Of a DNA stretch of 61,665 nt, positions 25,043 through 33,686 are shown one piece after another; positions within the stretch are counted from its first letter, which is position 1; the number at the start of each line of letters is the position of its first letter. The notes beneath the pieces were generated by a model. That model saw only the letters and a program-made list of their open reading frames with translations. It had not been told where the DNA came from and made no database searches. A program made the translations under genes and the position numbers. Source of the DNA: Microvirga calopogonii (lineage in GTDB: Bacteria > Pseudomonadota > Alphaproteobacteria > Rhizobiales > Beijerinckiaceae); assembly GCF_003347665.1 (NCBI RefSeq), contig NZ_QDGA01000028.1, forward strand, positions 1 through 61,665, in the 5' to 3' direction.

Positions 25043-25693
25043 ATGATCGGACGTCTCGCGAGCCGCCGTATGTCACTTGAATCGACCCTCTCCGTTATCG
25101 GCACTGCCGGTCGCAAAGATGATGCCTCCCGCATGTCCGCGTATCTCTACGAGACGATGATGCGGGAGACATTTCGAGCCATAAACGACTTCGATATCCG
25201 GGATGGCATTTCCGGCGGAGCAGCTTGGGCTGATCACTGTGCGGTCACTGCGTTTCTTCAGGGCGCGCTCGAAGGTCTTACGCTCTACATCCCAGCGGAA
25301 TTCGATGGCCGCCGCTTCGTCCCAGACGCCAGCATCCAGTTCAATCCGGGGAAGACGTCGAACTACTATCACGACATCTTCTCCCGGGCCTTGAACCGCG
25401 ACACGCTCCGGGATCTGGCGGTTGCGCAGGAGCGGGGCGCTCGCTTTGTCGTGAATCCGGGCTTTAAAAACCGGAACAGCGATGTCGCGAGATCGGGCGC
25501 GATGCTCTGCTTCACGTTCGGCACATCGGCAGCCGCTGCCGTCGATTTCCGCCCCGGCGATGCTGGGTTCAGCGATAGCCGCGCTGGCGGCGTGAAGGAC
25601 GGCGGTTCCGCCGATACCTGGACTAAGGCCACGTCGCAGGCCGTCAAACGCCACGTCAACCTTTTCAGGTTGGCGCAGGACCTTGTTGCGTAG
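25043..25693 (+). CDS. SLOG-like (DprA/YspA-type) Rossmann protein
   Basis: The 216 residues show the two hallmark loops of the SLOG nucleotide-binding superfamily: an early LSVIGTAGRKDD (~16-27) and DGISGGAAWADHCAVTAFLQGAL (~54-76), which matches the family's SGGAxGAD phosphate-binding motif, followed by the strand GLTLYIPAEF. A late segment (FGTSAAAAVDFRPGD, then GGSADTWTKATSQAVKRHV) matches the GT-rich end of the fold. SLOG proteins bind nucleotides or release N6-substituted bases, and some sense NAD-derived signals in defence systems. AGGAGCATC precedes the ATG. Family placement is by motif; the ligand is unknown. Confidence 0.6.
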   Translation: MIGRLASRRMSLESTLSVIGTAGRKDDASRMSAYLYETMMRETFRAINDFDIRDGISGGAAWADHCAVTAFLQGALEGLTLYIPAEFDGRRFVPDASIQFNPGKTSNYYHDIFSRALNRDTLRDLAVAQERGARFVVNPGFKNRNSDVARSGAMLCFTFGTSAAAAVDFRPGDAGFSDSRAGGVKDGGSADTWTKATSQAVKRHVNLFRLAQDLVA

Positions 25694-25713
25694 GAATGAG
25701 CGAGAGTTGCGCC

Positions 25714-26163
25714 ATGGCACCGACCCCTGAGTGGACGATCTTCTGGGCCCTGCCCCACAACGAGGGCATGCACGTCCTTTGGCATAAGGGTGAATCCCGC
25801 ATCATGTTTGCGCCCGACGAAAAGACGCCAGGCAATAGCCTCATGGCAAACCTGATCCTGGATCGCCTCAACTCAGGCGAAGAAACACCGGAGTATCACG
25901 AGAATGGCGACTGGATCATCGACCGTCCTGAGGGGACCGGATCCGAAGATAACGGTGTCCTAATCCTTGATATTGATGGCGATGTGCGCCTCGAAGTTCT
26001 CGATACGGACGATCTCGAGGCGAATCTGGCTCTGGCCCAGAAGGTGGCCATGATTCTGAATACGACGGATTTCTCGAAGCTGGCCTCGCTCCCATTGGTC
26101 CGCATTCCCCCCACCCTTCCGGCTCCCTTTGTCAAAACGTTTCCTCTTCGAACTTACGGATAA
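25714..26163 (+). CDS. hypothetical protein
   Basis: Not recognised. About 149 residues from the ATG of MAPTPEWTIFW; a GTG or ATG six codons upstream is also possible. Acidic, beta-rich, with WIIDRPEGTGSEDNGVLILDIDGDVRLEVL in the middle. It starts ~20 bases after the SLOG-like gene and its 3' end overlaps the next gene by ~35 bases, so it belongs to the same transcript. Confidence 0.45.
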   Translation: MAPTPEWTIFWALPHNEGMHVLWHKGESRIMFAPDEKTPGNSLMANLILDRLNSGEETPEYHENGDWIIDRPEGTGSEDNGVLILDIDGDVRLEVLDTDDLEANLALAQKVAMILNTTDFSKLASLPLVRIPPTLPAPFVKTFPLRTYG

Positions 26164-26842
26164 GGCCACGGCCAACTCCATAGTCAGGCAAATGCACCGG
26201 CATTCGTCCGAGGTCGGCGTGTCGGTTAAGCAGCTCCTGATCCGGGACCGAAAATCCCGCAACATCCTCGGTGTCGGAATCCTCGGTCGCCCAGTATCCC
26301 AGATACTCGACGACGGACTGACCTTGGAGGTCAGCCGCACGGCAACAGATGGCACCGCCCATGCATGCTCTGCCCTTCTGGGGGCGCTTGCTCGCGAGGC
26401 CAAATCGATCAAATTACGCGGCCATACAATCTATCGCCTCACGACATATACCCGCATTTCGGAGAGTGGAGCGTCACTAAGAGCGGCTGGATGGCGGCTG
26501 GACGTTCACCATCACTCCCGCTTTATCTGGACCCGTGGGCATGGCGCCAAGCGAATTCTCGTCCCGATCGAGCCAAAGACGTGGTCCAACTCCAGTCGAA
26601 GGCGGCCGATACGCCCACTAGGTGAGCCGCGCCTACGATGGATTAAGCTGCTCCCCGCCGCGCTTAACGATAATGCGGCATTCGAGATGGGCCGAGCAGC
26701 AGCCGGGGCCGGTGCTAAGATCTCGGCCAATCCATTCTCGTATCCGGTGCTCCGACAAGACGGAGTCTCCCAGACGGACTTTATCGGGGAGGATCTTTGG
26801 GAAGTATGGCGCGAAGGATACCATCTGACCTCTTATAGATGA
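26129..26842 (+). CDS. XF1762-like (GNAT-type fold) phage/plasmid protein
   Basis: The central ~100 residues match the XF1762 family found in phages and plasmids: a QMHRHSSEVGVSVKQ-like opening, a GRPVSQILDDGLTLEVSRTATDGT block, then HACSALLGALAREAK and YTRISESGASLRAAGWRLD. The fold is thought to be acetyltransferase-like; the substrate is unknown. The C-terminal ~80 residues are extra and basic. The start is unclear: TTG at 26129 gives 35 bases of overlap with the preceding gene, and an internal ATG (MHRHSS) would remove 21 residues. Confidence 0.55.
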   Translation: MSKRFLFELTDKATANSIVRQMHRHSSEVGVSVKQLLIRDRKSRNILGVGILGRPVSQILDDGLTLEVSRTATDGTAHACSALLGALAREAKSIKLRGHTIYRLTTYTRISESGASLRAAGWRLDVHHHSRFIWTRGHGAKRILVPIEPKTWSNSSRRRPIRPLGEPRLRWIKLLPAALNDNAAFEMGRAAAGAGAKISANPFSYPVLRQDGVSQTDFIGEDLWEVWREGYHLTSYR

Positions 26843-26978
26843 CCGATATGGCGTGAGACGCCCTGCTCATCGCTTACTGCTTGGGGTGCCGCCTTCACGG
26901 GACAACTCGCAGAGCCACTCCCACCTGAGGAACGCCATCTCCATGATCTCCAATCGCCTTGAAGGAGCGGCTCATTCG

Positions 26979-27230
26979 ATGCCTGTCTCACATGCACTCT
27001 CAGCAGATGATTGCACTTCGCAGCGGACAAATCTCAGGTGCCTCTGCTGTGGAAGGCACGACAGGATCGATATCGCCGCTTTGGTCTGGGTTCGCCATTC
27101 GGCCGGCGGAACAGATCCCAACGAGGCCGCTGACCAAAGCCATGAGTGGTCGGACGACAGCCCGACTGTTTGTCGGTCGTGTGGTCACGCCGGAACCGCT
27201 CGGGAGTTTGGCGCCTCGGAAGAGTCCTGA
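26979..27230 (+). CDS. small zinc-ribbon protein
   Basis: An 83-residue protein with two CxxC pairs: CLCCGRHD in the first half and CRSCGHAG near the end, separated by a GTDPNEAADQSHEWSDDSP loop. This pattern recurs in small alphaproteobacterial phage and plasmid proteins of unknown role. The ATG is picked because GAAGGAG lies 11 bases before it; a longer frame upstream lacks a ribosome site. Confidence 0.6.
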   Translation: MPVSHALSADDCTSQRTNLRCLCCGRHDRIDIAALVWVRHSAGGTDPNEAADQSHEWSDDSPTVCRSCGHAGTAREFGASEES

Positions 27231-27322
27231 ACTTAGTCGTGGATGACGGCAGCTCGCCAGCTGAACATCCTGCACTTGGCGGCTAGTGTGCCGCCAACTC
27301 TCGATACACTGAACTTTATCCC

Positions 27323-28021
27323 ATGATCAGACCTATAATCGCCTTCACAACCCTCCTCCTGTCTGTCAGCCCCCTCTGGGCACAGACGATCACAGGCCGC
27401 GCCAGCGTGATCGACGGCGACACCCTCGAAATCCGCGGCACCCGAATCCGGTTTCACGGCGTCGATGCCCCGGAAAGCGCCCAGCTCTGCCAGGACGCCG
27501 GCGGGCGGGCCTATCGCTGTGGCCAACAGGCGGCGTTAGCACTGTCCGATAAAATCGGCTCTGCAAATGTCACCTGTCAGCAAAAAGACGTCGATCGGTA
27601 TCAGCGAATTGTCGCCCAGTGCTCGGCGAATCGTATTGACCTCAATGGGTGGCTGATCGAGCAGGGCTACGCTCTTGCCTATCGGCAGTACAGTACCGAG
27701 TACGTTCCGCAAGAAGATGCCGCTCGAAAGGCCAAACGCGGCCTTTGGGCCGGGTCTTTCACCCCGCCATGGGACTGGCGGCGAGGAGAACGCGGACCAT
27801 CGAAGGCAGAGCCGGCCCCGCAGGTATCAAGCTCACGCCCGCAGTCCACCTCCAGCGACTGCAGAATCAAGGGTAACATCAGCGCGAAAGGCGAGAAGAT
27901 CTATCACCTGCCTGGCAGCCGCGCTTATGACCGTACTGTGGTGAACGAGGCCGCCGGCGAACGGTGGTTCTGCTCTGAAAGCGACGCAATCACTGCAGGT
28001 TGGCGAGCCCCCAAAGGGTAG
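27323..28021 (+). CDS. secreted staphylococcal-nuclease-like enzyme with sunset domain
   Basis: A signal peptide (IIAFTTLLLSVSPLWA, cut after about residue 20) leads into an SNase/thermonuclease fold: VIDGDTLEIRGTRIRFHGVDAPES (D31, D33, R43 and E51 as calcium and catalytic candidates) and DVDRYQRIVAQC with the second Arg, then GYALAYRQYSTEY. A linker leads to a C-terminal ~50-residue sunset-like domain (CRIKGNISAKGEKIYHLPG, then ERWFCSESDAITAGWR) with paired Cys. It should cleave DNA or RNA in the periplasm or outside. It is followed by another secreted protein gene after 54 bases. Confidence 0.82.
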   Translation: MIRPIIAFTTLLLSVSPLWAQTITGRASVIDGDTLEIRGTRIRFHGVDAPESAQLCQDAGGRAYRCGQQAALALSDKIGSANVTCQQKDVDRYQRIVAQCSANRIDLNGWLIEQGYALAYRQYSTEYVPQEDAARKAKRGLWAGSFTPPWDWRRGERGPSKAEPAPQVSSSRPQSTSSDCRIKGNISAKGEKIYHLPGSRAYDRTVVNEAAGERWFCSESDAITAGWRAPKG

Positions 28022-28075
28022 CTCGGAAATCCACGGGAGCCTCCGCTTAACCTCACGCCTGGTTGAAGAGTAGAA

Positions 28076-29005
28076 ATGAAACCGACCTTTCTCCCTCCCC
28101 TCGCCCTCCTCCTTCTCACGACAACCCCCTCTTTGGCTCTCACAGATGCCGATCGAGACGCGGCGATCAAGGTTGCTAAAGCTCACACGTTGGATGGCTA
28201 CATCCAATGCGGCAAAGAAATGGGCAGGCCGGTTGTTCTCGATCCTGAGCCGATGGATTTGAACGGCGACGGTGTAGAAGAAGTCATGATCACCGCCAGG
28301 CATGAGGATGGCGGCGCCGGGTGCTTTGGTCGTGTTGGTGTGAGCAAGACGCTCATGATCAAAACCAAATCTGGCGAGTGGAAAGCCAACCTCGGCTACC
28401 TGAGCGATCCGATCACGGTGATGCCGGAGAAATCAGGCGGGTTCCCCGATCTTGAGTTGGGTGGCCCCGGATTCTGCCACCCGATCTGGCGCTGGAATGG
28501 CGCCGAGTACGATCTCTATCGACGGTGTGTAGACGGTAAGCTGGTGATGGCGCCAGACTTCAAGTCGGCGGTTCCTGGAACCAAGGCCTCAGCGGCAGCC
28601 CCGACCAAGGCGGCTCGATACGAGGATCTCATGATCTGGAAGGAGGATATCGTCTACCTCCACAATGGATCGATGATGCACGTCAACAAGGGTGCCGGCG
28701 AGATCCGCTACTACGAGCCGAAGTCGTCTATCTCGGGGACTGTCCAGCAGGGTACGGTGTTGTTCCGAGGCGAGTTTAAGAATGCGCCGGGGCTGGAAGC
28801 ACGTGGCATCGCCGAAGGCACAGCATATGTCTTCAAGAAGGGGTGTGAGCCTGCTCCCTACCCAGTTTCGGGAACATACAATTCCTATTCCATCACGCTG
28901 AAAGGGGCGGCCCCGAAAAGGGCAAAGGATTCTTGCGCAATTCTAGAGGCGACCAAGAGCAGTCCGCACTCTGTCCTCAAGTTTGAGACGCCGTCAGACT
29001 ATTGA
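28076..29005 (+). CDS. secreted hypothetical protein with calcium-loop-like motif
   Basis: Not recognised. 309 residues with a signal peptide (LPPLALLLLTTTPSLALT). After it comes an EF-hand/VCBS-like DLNGDGVEEVMITAR near residue 60 and two Cys-containing blocks (GGPGFCHPIWRWNG, LYRRCVDG), then a beta-rich C-terminal domain (VQQGTVLFRGEFKN, CEPAPYPVSGTYNSYSI) with further Cys. Probably a periplasmic or extracellular beta protein stabilised by disulfides. The next gene starts nine bases after its stop. Confidence 0.55.
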   Translation: MKPTFLPPLALLLLTTTPSLALTDADRDAAIKVAKAHTLDGYIQCGKEMGRPVVLDPEPMDLNGDGVEEVMITARHEDGGAGCFGRVGVSKTLMIKTKSGEWKANLGYLSDPITVMPEKSGGFPDLELGGPGFCHPIWRWNGAEYDLYRRCVDGKLVMAPDFKSAVPGTKASAAAPTKAARYEDLMIWKEDIVYLHNGSMMHVNKGAGEIRYYEPKSSISGTVQQGTVLFRGEFKNAPGLEARGIAEGTAYVFKKGCEPAPYPVSGTYNSYSITLKGAAPKRAKDSCAILEATKSSPHSVLKFETPSDY

Positions 29006-29013
29006 GGGCACGC

Positions 29014-29340
29014 ATGCGCTGGGCCTATCTGCCGTCGGCCCTGTACATGGCCTTCGCCGCCTATGTTTGGATTGACTTCACCCACACAGCCCGAGATGGC
29101 CTCGCCAATCTCGGGCTCCTGCTGGCAACCTTTCCCGTGGCTGCGCTGGGGGTTGTCCTTACCTCGGCTCTGGGCCAGTCGGGCTTTGTCCTCATTCCGA
29201 GCGGGATGGGCTACTACACGGCACATGCAATCTACTTTTGGCCGGCGGCAGTCCTGACCGCCTACCTGCTCTACGTCGTGTGCTCGGCTCCAATGTGGCT
29301 ATGGCGGCGGATCATCCGGTCACGCCAGAACCGCTCCTAA
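29014..29340 (+). CDS. small polytopic membrane protein
   Basis: Not recognised. 108 residues with three or four hydrophobic helices (LPSALYMAFAAYVWIDF; LGLLLATFPVAALGVVLTSAL; YFWPAAVLTAYLLYVV) and a basic end, RRIIRSRQNRS. The ATG is chosen over a TTG that overlaps the stop of the preceding secreted protein. Probably co-transcribed with it. It converges on the DNA ligase gene. Confidence 0.55.
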   Translation: MRWAYLPSALYMAFAAYVWIDFTHTARDGLANLGLLLATFPVAALGVVLTSALGQSGFVLIPSGMGYYTAHAIYFWPAAVLTAYLLYVVCSAPMWLWRRIIRSRQNRS

Positions 29341-29353
29341 TTGACCGCCCGTC

Positions 29354-30343
29354 TTAGGCTTCACCGGCGATCACAACCTCCCGCGGATCCTTGTCCTCTC
29401 GCAGCCCTAAAAAGGCCGGGTGGCGCAGGATTCTGTCCCGGGTCCATTCGGTGAACTCAACCTGAGCCAGGTAGCGCGGTTTCACCCAATGTACCTTGGC
29501 GCGCATATAGGTGCCCTTCGGCAAAACGGCTGTCGGGTCCGTCTGCTCGATCTTCTCTAGTCGCTTCTGGAACCCGATCAGGAACTCTCGCGAGTATCCG
29601 GTACCGACCTTGCCGGCATAGCGAATCTCACCTTCGGGCGTATAATAGCCAACCAGAAGCGCTCCAAATCCGACACGCGACCGCTGCGGCTCGGTATACC
29701 CGATGATGATGAACTCCTCGGTATTGAGGCATTTGACCTTCAGCCAGTCTTCGCTTCGGGTTCCGGTGTAGAGAGAATCCCGCCGTTTGGAGATGATCCC
29801 TTCCAGGCGCAACTGGCAGGCCTGCTTGTAGAGCGCCTTCCCTCCACCGACACGATGCTCGCTAACCCGGATCGTCGCGGGGGCTTTCGCTAACAGCTTC
29901 GACAGCCTTCGCTTGCGCTCTTCCAAAGGAAGGCCTCTCAGGTCTTCGCCGTCAAGGAACAGGAGGTCGAACGCCACATAGACCAGATCTGCCGTCTGCT
30001 CTTTGGAAAGGGCATCCTGCAATGCTGCGAAAGAGCTAACCCCGCTCTCGGCAAGTTTCACGATCTCACCGTCTAGGACAGTCCCCGATCGACCGAACCT
30101 GGTGAATGCCTCCGCCAGCTCGGGGAAGCGGGCGGTCCAATCCTGATCATTCCGGGTGATCAGGCGTGCCGGGCCAGCGTCCATGCGGGCGAGCATGCGA
30201 TACCCGTCAAATTTCACCTCATGTAACCACTCGTCCGTGTCGAGGGCCTCCTTTGTCAGGACGGCCAACTCGACCGGGATGCGACTTGGAAGCGGCGAGA
30301 CAACTCGCCTTGCTTTTTGTGGTGAGGTACGCGGATTGACCAT
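29354..30343 (-). CDS. ATP-dependent DNA ligase (LigC/LigD-type ligase core)
   Basis: Seals DNA nicks with ATP. The adenylation motif EVKFDGYR supplies the catalytic Lys (K44). Other ligase motifs are DGEIV (motif III region), VAFDLLFLDGEDLR, LEGIISKRRDSLY (motif IV) and DWLKVKC (motif V). An OB-fold follows with VGFGALLVGYYTPEGEIRYAGKVGTG and the C-terminal WTRDRILRHPAFLGLREDKDP. At 329 residues it has only the ligase core of LigD and lacks the phosphoesterase and polymerase domains, i.e. LigC-like. It appears intact, unlike the ligD copy at the window's end, and may supply ligase activity for Ku. Confidence 0.88.
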   Translation of the reverse strand: MVNPRTSPQKARRVVSPLPSRIPVELAVLTKEALDTDEWLHEVKFDGYRMLARMDAGPARLITRNDQDWTARFPELAEAFTRFGRSGTVLDGEIVKLAESGVSSFAALQDALSKEQTADLVYVAFDLLFLDGEDLRGLPLEERKRRLSKLLAKAPATIRVSEHRVGGGKALYKQACQLRLEGIISKRRDSLYTGTRSEDWLKVKCLNTEEFIIIGYTEPQRSRVGFGALLVGYYTPEGEIRYAGKVGTGYSREFLIGFQKRLEKIEQTDPTAVLPKGTYMRAKVHWVKPRYLAQVEFTEWTRDRILRHPAFLGLREDKDPREVVIAGEA

Positions 30344-30395
30344 TGCCCGAAATCAACAATCATAACCGTCCCAGGTTCCATTGTAACACACGATA

Positions 30396-30424
30396 AAGCC
30401 GTAGGCAGATTATGCCTGCGGCTT
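30396..30424 (-). terminator. terminator of the 818-residue protein / secreted protein operon
   Basis: AAGCCGTAGGCA pairs with TGCCTGCGGCTT (one G-T pair) around GATTA. On the minus strand it runs into TTTATC. It lies ~30 bases after the stop of the minus-strand secreted protein and before the ligase gene. Confidence 0.75.
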
Positions 30425-30452
30425 CATTTGTGGCGTCGCTGCCAAACCCCGC

Positions 30453-30998
30453 TTACTGACCAGATTTCGGGAGAAACTTCAGGACATCCTGTGGACGATC
30501 GATAATGGGTTGATCCACCCGATCCTGAGCCCTGTAGCCAAGAGATTGCGCAAATTCGGCGCCACCGGAGTTGAACGAGTCGAAAATCCGTCCGTGGCAC
30601 ACGGCGAAATACTGTGCGATCGAAATCGCATTCGCGTGGCCATATCGGCCTGCATCGTCAAGAGTGAGGAAATCAACCAAATATTTGCCCTCAGATGGGG
30701 AAACAACGGCAGGCATCTCCTTCGAGCAGAAAACATAGCTCGCGCCGGCTGCTCGAAGTCGGGTCTTCTTCTTCGGGTTGTGCATCGAGAACGACCAAGT
30801 TTCTCCTTCGACGCGGAAGAGAACTCCTGCCTGATGGAAAAGGGTGGGCTCGATATACTCGACAGTCGGTGTGATGCACTCTCCTTGAGCGCACCAGTCA
30901 GGGAGAGGCTTTGCAATAGGTTTTCCAGGAACGCGAGATTGAGCGTTCGCACTGACAGCAAGGCACATCAGGCCCAATACAACGAAGACTCTTCTCAT
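30453..30998 (-). CDS. secreted hypothetical protein, second gene of a two-gene operon
   Basis: Not recognised. 181 residues with a signal peptide (VFVVLGLMCLAVSANAQ, cut after AQ at ~20). The mature part has five Cys (CAQGEC, YVFCSKEM, FAVCHGR), suggesting periplasmic disulfides. The ATG lies six bases after the stop of the upstream 818-residue gene, and the ribosome site GAGGG overlaps that stop, so translation is coupled. Confidence 0.55.
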   Translation of the reverse strand: MRRVFVVLGLMCLAVSANAQSRVPGKPIAKPLPDWCAQGECITPTVEYIEPTLFHQAGVLFRVEGETWSFSMHNPKKKTRLRAAGASYVFCSKEMPAVVSPSEGKYLVDFLTLDDAGRYGHANAISIAQYFAVCHGRIFDSFNSGGAEFAQSLGYRAQDRVDQPIIDRPQDVLKFLPKSGQ

Positions 30999-31004
30999 GA
31001 TCCC

Positions 31005-33461
31005 TCAAGAGGCAATGCGAGCACTAGCGGATATGGATGCTTGATCGCAGACTGCCTCAAACGCCTGCGCTACCCTCGCCACTGCTAGATAAATTCTTAC
31101 CTTTGACGGGCCTTGAGCAACCTCTTCAACGGCCGTCGTGATCGCGGCCGAGATCTTCGCCTCAGCGATGCGCGAATTGAATATGAACTGGAAACCCTCC
31201 CTCACATCTCGTACTTCGGAGCGCGTGAGAAGGGTTGAACGTGCCGGCTCTAGGACCTTTCGAACGTAAGCTAGGGCCACTATGACCATGATCGTATCAA
31301 ACAGGTCATCCGCGTATCCGAGCAAATCGAGAGCTCGGCTCGAAAGGAACCGGGCGAGGATAATTTCTGCCCCCTTGACGGTGGCATTCAGACGAAGATC
31401 ATCATGGACTGCGACAAGGAAATCCGAATTCCGATTTAGCTCCCACCCATCTTCGGATAAGAGAGGCTCCCAGTTTGGATCAGCGCACAGGCCAAGGTGC
31501 TCTAACGGAGTCCCGCCCTCCTCCATAAGATCGTCGCCGAATATGACGTCTTGATTCTCGGCATCGAGAACCACAACTTCAATCGGCGCAATCTTTATAT
31601 TGGCGCCCATAAACAACGTCTCCGCAGCGTCCTTCAGCTGCTCCACGCCTTTCATCCGAAGCGACAGGGACTTTTTCTCGTCTGCGAGGGTCGCAAGGGT
31701 ATAGCTAAAGTTTGTAACGAGCTCCTGCGGGCTCCAGCCATCCCACGAGACGCTTCGCCCTGAGACGGTCGAATAAACCACCGGCAGCGGGCCGCCATCG
31801 CCCCAAGCCCGCAAGAGCCAGAATGGCTCGTTGGTCTCCTCATCCTCCACGACCTCGAAGTCGACCCACCTTACTTCGCCTTCTACGAACCTAAGAACCT
31901 CCACGACATTCACCGAGTCCTCCAATCCGTCCTCAGCGGCGTCATACACCGAATCAAGGTCGATCCTGGTCGCTGTGGGGAGACGTTGGAAGATCACCCT
32001 CGCTGGCGGCTCACTGTCCTGATCTGGATGAAGGTCTTCTTCAATGAACTCCGGCGACAGGATCTGATGGCCGGACTTCTCATGGCGGACTGCATCAAGA
32101 GATTGGCTCCAGTCCTCATCGACGACCTGTCTCACGTGCTCCAGCAGCTCTCCAGGGCCACGGAAGCGAATGAGGATGTCTCCGCCAAATTCCGAGAGGC
32201 TGCTCTGCAGCGAGAAGAGATCAGACATAGCCTGATCATGCAGAACCTCTGCAATTCGGCTTCCGATAACGGGCAAATCCACCCGTCCGACAACATGGCA
32301 GATTTTGAGGTCGAGCGTCAGGGGCATCATCACCCCCGCCTCAAGGGTCACACCGAGAGTACGTTCGATCCCCACATAGGCAGACGTCCCCCGATCCATC
32401 ACGTCAAACAGATAGATCACCGCGCGCCGGACGTCGCTGCCAAAGTCTCCAAAGACTGCCCTCGGCTCCTTGGAACCCAGATCCAGCGCAAATCCGCCTG
32501 CTGCCATAGCGATAGACGATGCATACTCAGCAACGATGCTCTCGGCTCTACGCCCCAATGCAAAGTCCGGACGCCCTAATGGTGTTACGCGACGTAGATC
32601 CGAACGTGCGATAAGACTGGCGCTTCTGAGTATCTGGCGCGCCCTGAGCGACTCCCTTGTGTCACGGGCGCTGTTTGAACTCTCACTGGTAAACCATGTC
32701 CCCGGGAAGAATGGCCCCACGACATATGCCGGGCCGAGACCGTCAAACGCGTCGACCATGGAATCCCAGTAGCCAGAGTACGTCTCTACGAGGCCACCGA
32801 GAATGTGAACGACTTCCTCATCTGCATCAGAACTGCCTGTGACGTGGCTTTCGACCCGCACGCCGAGTTGAGATGAAAACGGCAACTGCGGCTCGAGAGC
32901 ATGGTATGGCATTTCGTGCGAGACCAACTGGCCGGCGACCGACGCTGCGTCTAGGTGAAGCTTCATGAGATCCGCCAAGGCACCGGCACCACAGGCCTGC
33001 ATGAGCGCATCGGTACTGAAATCACCTCTGCAATGTGACGCGAGCACATCATGGACCATACGAATGGCAAGCGGAGTGCCATCTCGACCGGCGACGTACT
33101 CAATCCCGCGACGGAGGACAATGAACTGCGCCCTCTTCCCAGGGAGTTCCTCAATGACCACAGCATGGTTCACAAGGTCTCTGGCGGCGTGCTCAAGAAT
33201 ATCAATGTTACGTTCTTTTATGTCCTCAGGAACCGGCTCCCTCCGGTAATAGGCAATCAGATGTTTTGAAATTACATCGGGGGTTGACGCAACAAACACG
33301 GTCCTCGGAGCTTCAGCGCCCATAATCCGGAATTCAACCGGAACTTTAATTTGCTCAAGGATGCTACCCTCGATCTCCTGAACCGCCCGGATCTGCGTTC
33401 CGAAGGGCCGAATAACTGAAACGGGCAAAACGGGTTCAACCGGAATATCTTGACCGTTCAT
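31005..33461 (-). CDS. 818-residue orphan protein, unknown function
   Basis: Not recognised. The start is the ATG of MNGQDIPVEP because GGGGAGG lies eight bases upstream; two earlier in-frame starts lack one. The protein is large, acidic and soluble with no signal peptide. Recognisable stretches include VFVASTPDVISKHLIAYYRR (~55-75), a long mixed alpha/beta middle, FDVMDRGTSAYVGIERTLGVT, an Asp/Glu-rich region near 510-570 (EEDLHPDQDSEPPARV, VEDEETNEP) and a helical C-terminus (AAITTAVEEVAQGPSKVRIY). I see no nucleotide-binding loop, protease or nuclease motif. It is co-translated with a secreted Cys-rich protein and divergent from a TrpF-like gene over 225 bases. Confidence 0.55.
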   Translation of the reverse strand: MNGQDIPVEPVLPVSVIRPFGTQIRAVQEIEGSILEQIKVPVEFRIMGAEAPRTVFVASTPDVISKHLIAYYRREPVPEDIKERNIDILEHAARDLVNHAVVIEELPGKRAQFIVLRRGIEYVAGRDGTPLAIRMVHDVLASHCRGDFSTDALMQACGAGALADLMKLHLDAASVAGQLVSHEMPYHALEPQLPFSSQLGVRVESHVTGSSDADEEVVHILGGLVETYSGYWDSMVDAFDGLGPAYVVGPFFPGTWFTSESSNSARDTRESLRARQILRSASLIARSDLRRVTPLGRPDFALGRRAESIVAEYASSIAMAAGGFALDLGSKEPRAVFGDFGSDVRRAVIYLFDVMDRGTSAYVGIERTLGVTLEAGVMMPLTLDLKICHVVGRVDLPVIGSRIAEVLHDQAMSDLFSLQSSLSEFGGDILIRFRGPGELLEHVRQVVDEDWSQSLDAVRHEKSGHQILSPEFIEEDLHPDQDSEPPARVIFQRLPTATRIDLDSVYDAAEDGLEDSVNVVEVLRFVEGEVRWVDFEVVEDEETNEPFWLLRAWGDGGPLPVVYSTVSGRSVSWDGWSPQELVTNFSYTLATLADEKKSLSLRMKGVEQLKDAAETLFMGANIKIAPIEVVVLDAENQDVIFGDDLMEEGGTPLEHLGLCADPNWEPLLSEDGWELNRNSDFLVAVHDDLRLNATVKGAEIILARFLSSRALDLLGYADDLFDTIMVIVALAYVRKVLEPARSTLLTRSEVRDVREGFQFIFNSRIAEAKISAAITTAVEEVAQGPSKVRIYLAVARVAQAFEAVCDQASISASARIAS

Positions 33462-33686
33462 CTTCAGGTCCTCCCCACTGATGCCTCGCCGTCGCATAAC
33501 GGACACCCGTCCGAGCGTATGCGCTTTTGGCAGGTTAGTCAGTAATAGCTACGGTTATTTGCTTCAGCATCCATTCTAGGCCGATTTCCTCTCAATTTCC
33601 TACCAACAGCTTGCTCCTGAAGTCTCTTTAAACCCCAGCGCCCTTGGTCATTCACTGGACAATCAGGCCGCTCAAAGGACAGGCTT

